This document shows positions 44,472 to 53,426 of a DNA stretch of 64,000 bases, piece after piece. A model generated the notes under the pieces. It ran no database searches. It was not told the DNA's origin and saw only the letters and a list, made by a program, of their open reading frames with translations. Positions within the stretch are counted from its first letter, which is position 1; each line of letters opens with the position of its first letter. Origin of the DNA: Calothrix sp. NIES-3974 (GTDB lineage Bacteria; Cyanobacteriota; Cyanobacteriia; Cyanobacteriales; Nostocaceae); contig NZ_AP018254.1 of the NCBI RefSeq assembly GCF_002368395.1, positions 3,968,001-4,032,000 of the forward strand, read 5' to 3'. The position numbers and the translations under genes are program-made.

Positions 44472-46955
44472 CTAGGTCAAAATCGCACCCCCCATCAACC
44501 GTGTATACCGCAGTTTTAATTCCTCCTTCATCAAAAACCACCGTTCCAAAGTTGTGTCAAGTTCAATAATTTTTTCCGCCGCTTGTCGGGCTAAAGTTAA
44601 TATTTCCTCATCTTCCACTAAACTGGCTAGTGTAAAATCAGGCACGCCTGATTGTCGCGTCCCCAGTACTTCCCCTGGTCCACGGAAGCGCATATCCATT
44701 TCCGAGATAAAAAACCCATCCTGGGATTGTTCCAATACCTTTAAACGTTGTTGGGCTTCGGGACTGCGGGAACTATTCATCAGCAAACAATAGGATTTTG
44801 CTGCTCCCCGTCCTACCCTTCCCCGTAACTGGTGTAGCTGGGATAAACCAAATCTCTCCGCATGTTCAATCAACATTACCGTCGCATTCGGCACATCCAC
44901 ACCCACCTCTACCACGGTGGTTGATACCAAAATATGTGTTTCCTGCTGACGAAATTGGCTGATGGCTGCATCCTTTTCGGCGGAACTCATCCGTCCGTGT
45001 AATAACCCGACCTTGTATTCAGGGAAAATACTTTCCTGTAATTTGCGGTGTTCTTCTGTTGCCGAACGCAAATCGAGTTTTTCCGATTCCTCCACCAAGG
45101 GTAACACCACGTATACTTGACGACCTTGGGCAATTTCTCGACGTATCAAATCATAGGCTTCGGGACGTTGACTGTTAGTCAGAACGGTGGTGGTAATTGC
45201 TTGTCGTCCTGGTGGTAATTCATCGATTTGACTCACATCCAAGTCACCGTGGATAGTTAAAGCCAAGGTGCGGGGAATCGGCGTGGCGGTCATAGTTAAT
45301 ACATGGGGTTGGATACCCTTTTGTTGCAATTTAGCCCTTTGTTCTACCCCGAAGCGGTGTTGTTCGTCGATGACGACTAATCCCAGTTGTTGAAAGTTTA
45401 CCGGGTCTTGAATTAAAGCGTGGGTTCCCACCAGTAAGGGTAATTGTCCGGTTTCTAGTTGAGCGTGAATTTCCCGACGTTTAGCTGCGCGGGTGGAACC
45501 TGTCAGGAGTTCTACGGGAAGATGCAATAAATTAAACCAACTGACCAATTTGCGGTAATGTTGTTCTGCGAGGACTTCCGTGGGAGCCATGAGAGCTGCT
45601 TGATAACCGGATTGAATCGCTGCTAAAGTAGCAATCACCGCCACAACCGTTTTCCCAGAACCCACATCTCCCTGAACTAAACGATTCATGGGGGTCGGTT
45701 TTTGTAGGTCGTTAAGAATCTCATTCACCACCCTTTGTTGCGCACCGGTGAGTTGGAAGGGGAGAATTTCGTAAAATCGGTCGATGAGTTCGCCTTTGGG
45801 TGCAAGGATGGCGCTGGTTTGGATTTGTTTAGCTTTTTGTTGTCTTTGCAGTAAACCCAATTGTAAATAGAAAAATTCATCGAAAACTAGACGACGACGA
45901 GCTGCTTGCAGATACTCATTATCCTTGGGAAAATGGATGTTTTGAATTGCATCCTTGAGTTCCATCAAACGATATTTTTCCCGCAAACCGTGGGGTAAAG
46001 GGTCTTTTAAATTAATTGTCGCTGGTAAACAGGCAATTACCGCATTGCGCACCACATTAGCCACAACCCCTTCCGTGAGGGAATAAATGGGTACAACCCG
46101 ACCAATGGTTAGGGATTCAATGGCATCACCAGGACCAGCTAAAACCTCCAGTTCCGGTTCCTCCAGGGTCATCATGTTATACTTAGTTTGTTTTACCAAC
46201 CCGCAAGCCGCCAAGGTAGTTCCGGGGGAATAGCGACGCTTTAAGCTTTCTTGCCAACCCCGACTAGTATACCTTGACCCGGCGAAAAAGCGGTTGATTT
46301 TAATTCTTCCGGTGTTATCCCGTAGTTGTAACTCGAGAATTGTTAATTTTTTATTCTTGGGACTGGTAAAACAATTACAACTTTTGACCGTAGCAATAAT
46401 TGTCACAGTTTCCCCTGGTTGTAGTTCGCGAATGCAGACTTGTCGGGCATAATCAATGTGGTCACGGGGATAGTAAAATAGTAAATCCCGGACTGTAAAT
46501 AAGCCGAGACGCGCAAGTTTATCAGCTTGACGTGAACCTATTTCTGCTAACTGACTCAGCTGATCATCAAGCTTAGGAGCAAGACGACGACTAACTTCCT
46601 CAACAACGGGTGTAGTCGGATGTAGCTTTTTTTGATATTGGGATTTATTTCCTGGAGAAGTTGGGGAAGGATGGGGACTGGGTGGTTTTTGCAGATATTC
46701 AATGTAGCGTCGCGTATGATTCACAAGATGTTGACGCTCATCCGGCGATAAACTGGGATAGTTAGCAAATCTAGCAGCTAACTCCTGCCAACGCCGACGT
46801 TCGATAGTAGCAATTCCTGGTGGAAACTGACCAAAAGTCAGACTCAAAAACTCACTAAACCGATACTGCCGACCCATCAGGTCAGAAAACCCTTGTTGGG
46901 CTTCAATTTCCAGCGCTTTTTCCAAGCGTATCCAATCGGGGATATCGGCAGTCAT
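44472..46955 (-). CDS. recG: ATP-dependent DNA helicase RecG
   Basis: An 827-residue superfamily 2 helicase that remodels stalled replication forks and Holliday junctions. The wedge/OB region is in the middle (TVTIIATVKSC, LQLRDNTGRIKINRFFAG). The motor motifs are LVQGDVGSGKTVVA (Walker A), VVIDEQHRFGVEQR (DExH), MTATPIPRTLA, VVEVGVDVPNATVM and QLRGRVGRG, with the C-terminal RFRGPGEVLGTRQSG. About 130 residues at the N terminus are additional to E. coli RecG (693 residues); cyanobacterial and plant forms share such an extension. Confidence 0.96.
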   Translation of the reverse strand: MTADIPDWIRLEKALEIEAQQGFSDLMGRQYRFSEFLSLTFGQFPPGIATIERRRWQELAARFANYPSLSPDERQHLVNHTRRYIEYLQKPPSPHPSPTSPGNKSQYQKKLHPTTPVVEEVSRRLAPKLDDQLSQLAEIGSRQADKLARLGLFTVRDLLFYYPRDHIDYARQVCIRELQPGETVTIIATVKSCNCFTSPKNKKLTILELQLRDNTGRIKINRFFAGSRYTSRGWQESLKRRYSPGTTLAACGLVKQTKYNMMTLEEPELEVLAGPGDAIESLTIGRVVPIYSLTEGVVANVVRNAVIACLPATINLKDPLPHGLREKYRLMELKDAIQNIHFPKDNEYLQAARRRLVFDEFFYLQLGLLQRQQKAKQIQTSAILAPKGELIDRFYEILPFQLTGAQQRVVNEILNDLQKPTPMNRLVQGDVGSGKTVVAVIATLAAIQSGYQAALMAPTEVLAEQHYRKLVSWFNLLHLPVELLTGSTRAAKRREIHAQLETGQLPLLVGTHALIQDPVNFQQLGLVVIDEQHRFGVEQRAKLQQKGIQPHVLTMTATPIPRTLALTIHGDLDVSQIDELPPGRQAITTTVLTNSQRPEAYDLIRREIAQGRQVYVVLPLVEESEKLDLRSATEEHRKLQESIFPEYKVGLLHGRMSSAEKDAAISQFRQQETHILVSTTVVEVGVDVPNATVMLIEHAERFGLSQLHQLRGRVGRGAAKSYCLLMNSSRSPEAQQRLKVLEQSQDGFFISEMDMRFRGPGEVLGTRQSGVPDFTLASLVEDEEILTLARQAAEKIIELDTTLERWFLMKEELKLRYTRLMGGAILT

Positions 46956-47213
46956 GGCAAAATCAAAAGAATAGGGGAGAGAAATATAAATCAGGTATGG
47001 TATTTGTCCAATTTAGCCTATTTGCGAGCAGAAAACATGGGGTGACTCCCGTCGTTATTTTCCCATATTCATACATATATACTATACTGGATGGTCAGCT
47101 TTAAGGAATTGTTAGCTGGCTATTGGCTCAATAAGTTTACTCTTCCTCTATTCCCGTCTCTGCTGCTTGTCTTATGGTTACGAGCAACATAGTCAGCAGC
47201 TTCCCTAATTTGC

Positions 47214-48089
47214 CTAAGTTTGCATTAGCGCGTCGAAGAGCGGTATTGAGGATTTCACGTGGTTCTGGCATTCACTTCTATCCTTTGGAATATCGTAGTT
47301 AGTCCAAAGTACCTCCGTCCGAGGTTGTTTGACAGATAGACATTGTTTTGATGGGGATTCGATACAGTTCCAGTCCTTATAAAGCTGATCTAATAATTGG
47401 CAACGATAACCGGATATAGCAACTTTACCTTGAAGTTTATTTAAAACTGTGGCAAGTTCTCGGTGATCGTCGTCAGTCATCTCGTATCCATAGGCATGAA
47501 TGTCACCCCGTGAATCATGGGGATAGGGAGGATCACAATAAAACAAAGTTTCCTCACTATCGTATCGCTGAATTACTGCGATCGCCGGTGCATTTTCTAT
47601 CTGCACCCGTAAAAGTCTTTGGACAATTTCCGACAATCCTTCAACACTACCCAACCAACGGGAAACTGCTCCTGCCATTCCTGCTCGACTAGTTAACTTA
47701 CAATAAGCCCACCTACCAGCGCTGGCTGTTTGTGCAAGTCCCGTTCTGACTTGACGAGCGCGAACAAAGAAACGACGCGCTCTTTCTAATTCCGAAAGGT
47801 TATCTATGGGTTCTTCAACTGCAATTCTCAATTCTTCCCGAGAAAACGGTGTTAGCCCAATTGCACGAATCAGTTCTTCTGGTTGGTCACGTAACACCCG
47901 AAAAAAGTTGACAACTTCCCCGTCAATATCGTTGTAGGTTTCAACAGGGGAAGGCTCCCTATTGAGAAGGACAGCCGCAGAACCCGCAAATGGCTCACAG
48001 TAATGGGTTGTTTGCGGTAAAAGAGGGAGAAGCCAGTTTAAATGGTTAAACTTCCCACCATACCACCCAAATGCAATTACCTTACCCAT
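47214..48089 (-). CDS. D12-class DNA adenine N6-methyltransferase
   Basis: A 291-residue protein with the D12 (Dam/EcoRV-like) class motifs: FGWYGGKFNHLNWLLPLLP at the N terminus (AdoMet binding), CEPFAGSAAVLLN, NDIDGEVVNFFRVLR, and the catalytic DPPY in FYCDPPYPHDSRG. It would methylate adenine at N6. The recognition site cannot be read from the sequence. It is divergent from the small gene at 48272 and the second methyltransferase at 48560. A solitary epigenetic role or a remnant of a restriction-modification or phage system are both possible. Confidence 0.92.
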   Translation of the reverse strand: MGKVIAFGWYGGKFNHLNWLLPLLPQTTHYCEPFAGSAAVLLNREPSPVETYNDIDGEVVNFFRVLRDQPEELIRAIGLTPFSREELRIAVEEPIDNLSELERARRFFVRARQVRTGLAQTASAGRWAYCKLTSRAGMAGAVSRWLGSVEGLSEIVQRLLRVQIENAPAIAVIQRYDSEETLFYCDPPYPHDSRGDIHAYGYEMTDDDHRELATVLNKLQGKVAISGYRCQLLDQLYKDWNCIESPSKQCLSVKQPRTEVLWTNYDIPKDRSECQNHVKSSIPLFDALMQT

Positions 48090-48271
48090 TCGCTTTTTTT
48101 AACTCTTACCCTAAGTTAACAGTATATACGAAAAGCTTGTCTATGGAACGGAACATTGATAAACCCCGTCAGCTTCCCACAACCGGATTTTTAGACTGCA
48201 TGATACCTATTAATACTAGTGACAATATTGGTGTACAATCAATCGTTGCTTGTAAGCTTTAGTCTAACGCT

Positions 48272-48556
48272 ATGCTGTCTATTTTAGATTTCAAGGGATT
48301 TATACGAGGGGTCAAATACAAAGCCTGTTTAACTGAAAATTTGACAAAAGTATCTTTTGCAGACTTCGACCCTAACAATTCCAGTGCCAGCGGAATTATA
48401 CAAGCAGATGACACGGAAGTCGCTTACTCTAAATGGGTTTCCCCCAAGAGGACTAGAAGTTACCCGTTTGCAAGAATTTACAGCACTTATAATGCTGCCA
48501 AAGCATTAACAATAATTCCCATCATTAAAAATAAAATTAGAGCAAATCACGAATAA
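48272..48556 (+). pseudogene. Probable N-terminal stub of a restriction endonuclease
   Basis: A 94-residue frame ending three bases before the methyltransferase gene. The text WVSPKRTRSYPFARIYSTYNAAKALTIIPIIK resembles the start of a PD-(D/E)XK-type restriction endonuclease family that is commonly encoded beside D12 methyltransferases, where the protein continues for some 200 residues with acidic catalytic positions. Here it ends after NKIRANHE. This suggests that most of the endonuclease was deleted while the methyltransferase was kept. I rely on memory of related sequences, so a genuine small protein cannot be excluded. Confidence 0.5.
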
Positions 48557-48559
48557 ATC

Positions 48560-49369
48560 ATGCCTAAAGCGAAAAGCCCTCTTCGTTATCCTGGTGGCAA
48601 ATCTAAAGCACTTGATCAGATACTTCCTCATGTCCCATTAAATATTGATGAATACAGAGAACCTTTTATCGGTGGTGGTTCTGTTTTTCTGGCAATAAAA
48701 CAACTATTTGGCTGTCGCATCAAGCAGTACTGGATTAATGATTTAAATTTCGACCTCTGTTGTTTTTGGTTGTATGCTAAAACTGAAAATGAAGCCCTTG
48801 CAGATGAAGTCAGCAGAATCAAGAAAAAATATACAAACGGTAGAGATTTATTTAATGATTTGACTGGTGACGACCTGAAGTTGAATGATTTTGAAAGAGC
48901 CGTACGTTTTTTTGTTCTCAACCGCATCACTTTCTCTGGTACTGTAGATTCCGGTGGATACTCCCAACAAGCTTTTGAACGCAGGTTTACAAACTCATCG
49001 ATTGACCGACTGCGGGATATCTGTGTTTATTTGTCATCTGTTCATATTACTTGCGGCGATTACGAGGACTTACTCTTTCAAGACGGGAAAAATGTTTTTA
49101 TTTTTCTTGATCCGCCCTATTTAAGTGCGACAAAATCAAAACTTTATGGTAGGAAAGGAAATTTACATACTGCTTTTGATCACGAACGATTTGCTAAAAA
49201 TATGCGCGAATGTCCGCACAAGTGGCTTATCACCTATGATGATTCCCCAGAAATTAGGGAAATGTTTAGTTTTGCCAATATTACCGCATGGGCGCTTCAA
49301 TATGGTATGAATAACTATAAGCAGGAATCGGCTGCTCAAGGACAAGAGTTATTGATTAAAAACTATTAA
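48560..49369 (+). CDS. D12-class DNA adenine N6-methyltransferase (Dam-like)
   Basis: A 269-residue protein, more Dam-like than the one at 47214. It shows PLRYPGGKSKALDQILPHVP (motif X/I), EPFIGGGSVFLAI, NDLNFDLCCFWLYAK, FFVLNRITFSGTVDSGGYS and the catalytic DPPY in FLDPPYLSATKSKLYG. It follows the endonuclease-like stub by three bases, as in a modification-restriction operon. The two methyltransferases in this locus are only distantly related to each other, so they likely have different sites. Confidence 0.92.
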   Translation: MPKAKSPLRYPGGKSKALDQILPHVPLNIDEYREPFIGGGSVFLAIKQLFGCRIKQYWINDLNFDLCCFWLYAKTENEALADEVSRIKKKYTNGRDLFNDLTGDDLKLNDFERAVRFFVLNRITFSGTVDSGGYSQQAFERRFTNSSIDRLRDICVYLSSVHITCGDYEDLLFQDGKNVFIFLDPPYLSATKSKLYGRKGNLHTAFDHERFAKNMRECPHKWLITYDDSPEIREMFSFANITAWALQYGMNNYKQESAAQGQELLIKNY

Positions 49370-49374
49370 TTAAT

Positions 49375-51207
49375 TTACATCACTTTTACATCTGGTTGTT
49401 CGCGAATCACCCGATCTACGTCATCAACGGCAATTTGCCAAATAGCGCGAAATGCTTGGAAAGAATCTTGGGAAATTCTTTCTTCTACCATTGCATCCAC
49501 AGCTCGTTTAAAAATAGCTTCTAAATCTTGTCTAATTAATTTAGCTTCTTTTGCCAAGAACTGTTGATCTAATGTAAAAATTTGTGTGGGAGGGGAATTT
49601 TCTGGAGTTCTAGCTTTGTCTAAAACAGCTTGATAAACCAGGTAATCGATGACTGGGGGGTTTTTTTCACCGACAAGAGGTATGCTTGGGTCAAAGCCAA
49701 TCAGCGCTGGAAGGAAATTTTTACGACTTTGACGTTTTTGGCGATCGCTCCCTACTATAACAGCCCTGTGAGGTGTTTGGGCAAAAATATAGTTAGCAAG
49801 TTCAGTTTGACTTTGTTCTAGTGCTTTAACCACTTTCCGCAAGGTTCTACTAAAGGAAACTACCGACTCTTGAGAAACTATTCCCTTTTCTCTTGCTGTT
49901 TCCGTATCATATTTTTCGACTAATATTTTAGCTATTTTATCGATGGCTGAATTTACCTGGGGATTCCCATTCAATGCATCGGTTTCCTTCATCAGCGAAG
50001 GGTTTGTTTCCAATTCCACCAACCGATACAGAAAATCCTGCGCATCCATCAGCGCAGTGACTTCGCGAATATAATCATCGGCTTTGTCTTTACGCGCTTG
50101 TTCTAATTGTTGCAACAACCACCAAAACCACCCTGCAAGGGGTATCATCACCCCTAACAAAACTTCTAAAGTCCCGGAATTTTGCTCTAACCAATAAGGT
50201 TGCTCTCGATTGTAGTACCATTGCGCTCCCAGATGGGTCGCAACCACATCTACCTTCGTTTCCTGGGGAGGGGTAATATAGGCAGCAAGGGGTAATTCCA
50301 TTTTTTGGATAAAATCTTGACGATGTTCAAATAATACTTCTGTTAACCGACGAATTACGTCTGGGTTCACGTTTCTATGGGTCAGTAATAAACGTTGTAC
50401 TTTGACTGTGGTCAGTTGTTTATTGGGTTCCATATCGTTTTCGGGAATCGGATCTTCCCCCCGATATGCACCTTTAGGAATTACGGATTCTTCTATATAG
50501 GGATTTTTTATTCTTAATGCACCAGCTTGATCAATCGCAATTAATTCCGGATTTGCTTGGGGACATTCTGTTAATAAACGACGGATTTTTTCATGACCGA
50601 TGGCTCTAACATGAAATACCGCTTGTGCATCTCCCCGACAAAAAGCTGTAATCTCATAATCAGAGGTGACAGTTACAAATTGATAATCTTGTTTAGATAA
50701 ACCATAATGTTCAGTTAGAAAATAAAATGATTGTATCTGTCCTCCTTGCTGCGGTGGCATAATAATCCGCTTTCCCCGTAAATCCGTTACTCTTTTGATA
50801 CCTGCATCCCCGCGAACAATTAGTTGATATGCATCTGGAAATAAACTTGCAATTAATCTTGTACCTGATAGATCAACTGGTTGTAAATTCAACTGCTTCC
50901 GTACAGAATTTGGCATCGCTAATAAATCAGCTTGAGCTACACCTAAATCTGCTTGTTGATTACCTAACTTTTGTAAATTACTTTGTGTCCCATCGGTTTC
51001 AATCACTTCAATATTAATCCGGGGAAAGGTATTTTGTTCTACTAATTCCTTGAAAATCAACGCAAATTTGTAACTTTCACCGTCTTTTCTTCCGGCTGCA
51101 AACTTGACCTGGGTAGGCATTAGCCAATACCAGAGAGTGAGAAACAAAATGGTAAATGAACCTAACAGAAAAAACGTACTTCCTTTCCATTTTAGTTTAA
51201 TAAGCAT
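49375..51207 (-). CDS. TAXI-family TRAP solute-receptor-like membrane protein
   Basis: A 610-residue protein. An N-terminal membrane helix (FFLLGSFTILFLTLWYWLM) is followed by a periplasmic-binding-like domain of the TAXI type (KFAAGRKDGESYKFALIF, NLQKLGNQQADLGVAQADL, KRVTDLRGKRIIMPPQQGGQ). A second helix (VLLGVMIPLAGWFWWLL, about residue 350) leads to a cytoplasmic, helical and partly coiled-coil domain of about 230 residues. TRAP permease subunits are not encoded next to it. The tethered layout therefore suggests a sensor or scaffold that perceives a ligand outside and signals inside rather than a classic transporter part. Confidence 0.8.
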   Translation of the reverse strand: MLIKLKWKGSTFFLLGSFTILFLTLWYWLMPTQVKFAAGRKDGESYKFALIFKELVEQNTFPRINIEVIETDGTQSNLQKLGNQQADLGVAQADLLAMPNSVRKQLNLQPVDLSGTRLIASLFPDAYQLIVRGDAGIKRVTDLRGKRIIMPPQQGGQIQSFYFLTEHYGLSKQDYQFVTVTSDYEITAFCRGDAQAVFHVRAIGHEKIRRLLTECPQANPELIAIDQAGALRIKNPYIEESVIPKGAYRGEDPIPENDMEPNKQLTTVKVQRLLLTHRNVNPDVIRRLTEVLFEHRQDFIQKMELPLAAYITPPQETKVDVVATHLGAQWYYNREQPYWLEQNSGTLEVLLGVMIPLAGWFWWLLQQLEQARKDKADDYIREVTALMDAQDFLYRLVELETNPSLMKETDALNGNPQVNSAIDKIAKILVEKYDTETAREKGIVSQESVVSFSRTLRKVVKALEQSQTELANYIFAQTPHRAVIVGSDRQKRQSRKNFLPALIGFDPSIPLVGEKNPPVIDYLVYQAVLDKARTPENSPPTQIFTLDQQFLAKEAKLIRQDLEAIFKRAVDAMVEERISQDSFQAFRAIWQIAVDDVDRVIREQPDVKVM

Positions 51208-51480
51208 ATTATTTTCTGGTTAAGTTTAGGTTAAGATTAAAATCAGTAATAGTACCTATAGTCTCAATTTTACGGGAAATAGTAACCGTGAATACAAAAT
51301 TACATATTTCCGTAAGAATGGGGGAATAATATCATATTGGCAATTATTTTATCCGTCATAACACGCAACCTGATAGCTAGATTATAGTATAAATTGAAGG
51401 TGTGTTTTGTAATTAATTAGTAGATACAGCACTTTCGAGGTAAATGAGGTACACTTGTTATTAGTGCATCAAAAATTAAA

Positions 51481-51873
51481 ATGAAACCCTACTCAATCGA
51501 TTTACGAGAAAAAATAGTAAGTGCTTACGAAAAGGGTGATACATCAATTCGAGGAGTAGCTGTGCAGTTTGGTATAGCAAAAAGCTATGTGCAGAAGCTA
51601 ATCAGGCAAAAAAGATTGGAAGGGCATCTAGAACCCAAAAAGCAAGGTGGAGCAATGAAGGGTAAGCTAGATGATTACGGTAGCGAATTAGCAGAAATGG
51701 TTCAAAGTTACCCGGATTTAACTTTATTGGAATATTGCGAGTATTTTGGAGAAAAATATAACATTTGGGTGTGTGCAAGTGTGATGTGTTGTGCATTGCA
51801 AAAACAAGAATTAACTCGAAAAAAAAGACTTTACGTAGCAGCCAAGCGAAAACAGAAAGAGTCCAAAAACTGA
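51481..51873 (+). CDS. IS630 transposase, first frame (DNA-binding part)
   Basis: A 130-residue frame that begins MKPYSIDLREKIVSAYEKGDTSIRGVAVQFGIAKS, the N-terminal helix-turn-helix domain of IS630-type transposases. It ends shortly after a run of eight A (51819-51826), where CGA-AAA-AAA-AGA forms the slippery heptamer A-AAA-AAA. A -1 shift there would join it to the second frame and give a single transposase of about 315 residues, a layout typical of this IS group. Confidence 0.9.
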   Translation: MKPYSIDLREKIVSAYEKGDTSIRGVAVQFGIAKSYVQKLIRQKRLEGHLEPKKQGGAMKGKLDDYGSELAEMVQSYPDLTLLEYCEYFGEKYNIWVCASVMCCALQKQELTRKKRLYVAAKRKQKESKN

Positions 51874-52427
51874 GATTAGAATATTGGGAGAAAGTAAAAC
51901 ACATAGACCCAGAAAACCTTGTGTTTATAGACGAAATGGGTGTTTTGCTTGGTTTGACTAGAACTCATGCTCGAAGCGATCGCGGGAGTAGAGCTTATGA
52001 TTTTAAACCATATTACCGAGGTGCAAAAATAAGTGTAATTGGAGGAATTAGCTTCAAAAAAGTCTTAGCTGTGATGACTTTAAATGGCTCAATGAATGGA
52101 GAAGCTTATAAAGTTTTTGTAGAGCATTTTTTACTTCCACAATTATGGGTTGGTGCAGTCGTTGTAATGGATAATCTGCCAGCACATAAAGTCGAAGAGA
52201 TTAAGCCTTTGATTGAATCTGTAGGAGCAAGTGTTCTTTATCTATCTCCTTATTCCCCTGAATTTAATCCAATTGAACATTGGTGGTCACAATTAAAAGC
52301 GTTCTTAAAACAGTTTTCTCCTAAAAGTGCATCTGTAGTTGATGGTTTAATTAAAATTGCACTGACATTAGTTGATCCAAAGCATCTAAAAAATTGGTTT
52401 ACTAATTGTTGCTACTGTACCTCATAA
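51765..52427 (+). CDS. IS630 transposase, second frame (DDE catalytic part)
   Basis: A 220-residue frame in the -1 phase relative to the first. The part made after a frameshift at the A8 run would begin KKTLRSSQAKTERVQKLRLEYW. Catalytic residues are visible: Asp in VFIDEMG, Asp in VVMDNLPAHK and Glu in FNPIEHWW. The initiation codon at 51765 is probably not used. The sequence is intact, and copy 1 is identical over its visible 237 bases, so recent activity is likely. Confidence 0.9.
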   Translation: MGVCKCDVLCIAKTRINSKKKTLRSSQAKTERVQKLRLEYWEKVKHIDPENLVFIDEMGVLLGLTRTHARSDRGSRAYDFKPYYRGAKISVIGGISFKKVLAVMTLNGSMNGEAYKVFVEHFLLPQLWVGAVVVMDNLPAHKVEEIKPLIESVGASVLYLSPYSPEFNPIEHWWSQLKAFLKQFSPKSASVVDGLIKIALTLVDPKHLKNWFTNCCYCTS

Positions 52428-52445
52428 ACCTCGAATCTGCTGTAA

Positions 52446-53096
52446 ATGGATGCTTATAGAGTAGAACCCTTTTTATTTATAGTTTTTCAAGTTTTTTGGC
52501 AGGAGTTACTAGGCGATAGAATCTATAGCTCAATGCAGAAAAGCAGACAGGCAATTAACACTTTGATTGAGGAAAGTCAAAAAAATCAACAATTAAGTCA
52601 AGATTTGGTAATTAACTTAGAGAAGTGTTTTTATGCTGTCAGAAAGGGTATAGCTGAAAAATGTCGTTACGAATTAATTCAAAGGTCTACCTTTGTTCAG
52701 TATCGGGGTTCAAAAGTTTATAAGCCACCAGAGAATGATCGAGATATTAAGTATCTAGAAGTTTACATCAAGGAATTAGACAAAAAACTGAAGCAACTTC
52801 ATCTCAAAAAATCAGAAAAGAATATTCAAGAAATATTGACACAAATATCTTTGTCTAGTCATCAATCGGTAGAAGAAACAAAGCTATATTTAGAGCAGTT
52901 ATATCTAAAGGCAGAGAAAGATTGTCCTGTGAGTATTTATAAAGCCGCACTTAGGGATAAAGAAAATGGTTTACAACAACAAATATTTAAAAGTATGTTA
53001 CTAGAACTAGAAGAAAATGAGAAACTAAATCAAATATTTGATATTCAAACCTATTTAACTCTAACCCAAATGTTTCAAAAATATCAGAATCAGTAA
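52446..53096 (+). CDS. Coiled-coil-rich protein, unknown function, promoter separated by IS630
   Basis: A 216-residue protein with a hydrophobic start (EPFLFIVFQVFWQELLG) and a long charged helical region (KYLEVYIKELDKKLKQLHLKKSEKNIQEIL and following). The ATG at 52446 lies directly behind the right end of the complete IS630 element. In the sequence without the IS, TAA-ATG would join, so the coding part itself seems complete, but its upstream region lies beyond the IS. Expression now depends on the IS or its end sequence. The family is not recognised. Confidence 0.6.
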   Translation: MDAYRVEPFLFIVFQVFWQELLGDRIYSSMQKSRQAINTLIEESQKNQQLSQDLVINLEKCFYAVRKGIAEKCRYELIQRSTFVQYRGSKVYKPPENDRDIKYLEVYIKELDKKLKQLHLKKSEKNIQEILTQISLSSHQSVEETKLYLEQLYLKAEKDCPVSIYKAALRDKENGLQQQIFKSMLLELEENEKLNQIFDIQTYLTLTQMFQKYQNQ

Positions 53097-53426
53097 TTAT
53101 ATTTTAGGCGTTGCAGAATCAGGGGATAATTTGACCAAATTTTCAACGATTTTTCGATGCTTTCAAATACTTATTCATCCTGCACTTATGCAACGCCATA
53201 TTTTGTTCTCAACTAGGATTGGGAGTAGCCATCTCAATGAGAAGCCACTACGGTCTACATGTAAGGATTATACCAAAACCAATGAAAGAGGTTTTTCCCA
53301 CTCCCTACTCAAATTCAAATTAGTAAATCCCGAAAACTTTTAGGAACTAGAGTTTGACTGCTCACAATATCCTCAAGATTTTTCCCTACATTCAAATCAT
53401 GGTTGGATAATCACAACGATAACCCC
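53097..53426. other. Intergenic stretch with dispersed repeats
   Basis: About 330 bases. It contains CTACATGTAAGGATTATACC ... AATGAAAGAGG with TTTTTCCCACTCCC at about 53255-53305, a unit also found at 16740, 20670, 41905 and 62735, followed by AAACTTTTAGGAACTAG. A 70-residue frame at 53131-53343 lies on this repeat and is not accepted. Confidence 0.5.

Larger units (their letters stand above)
51425..52444 (+). mobile_element. IS630-family insertion sequence, complete (copy 2)
   Basis: The element runs from TA-CAGCACTTTCGAGG at 51425 to CTCGAATCTGCTG-TA at 52444. The terminal 29 bases (51425-51453 and 52416-52444) are inverted repeats with few mismatches, and the flanking TA on both sides is the target duplication of this family. 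Two overlapping transposase frames lie inside, in the same orientation as copy 1 at the window's start. The insertion lies one base before the start codon of the gene at 52446. Confidence 0.95.

Noticed and set aside
47214-49369. A complete, active restriction-modification system
   Set aside because: No full-length endonuclease is present; the only candidate is a 94-residue frame.
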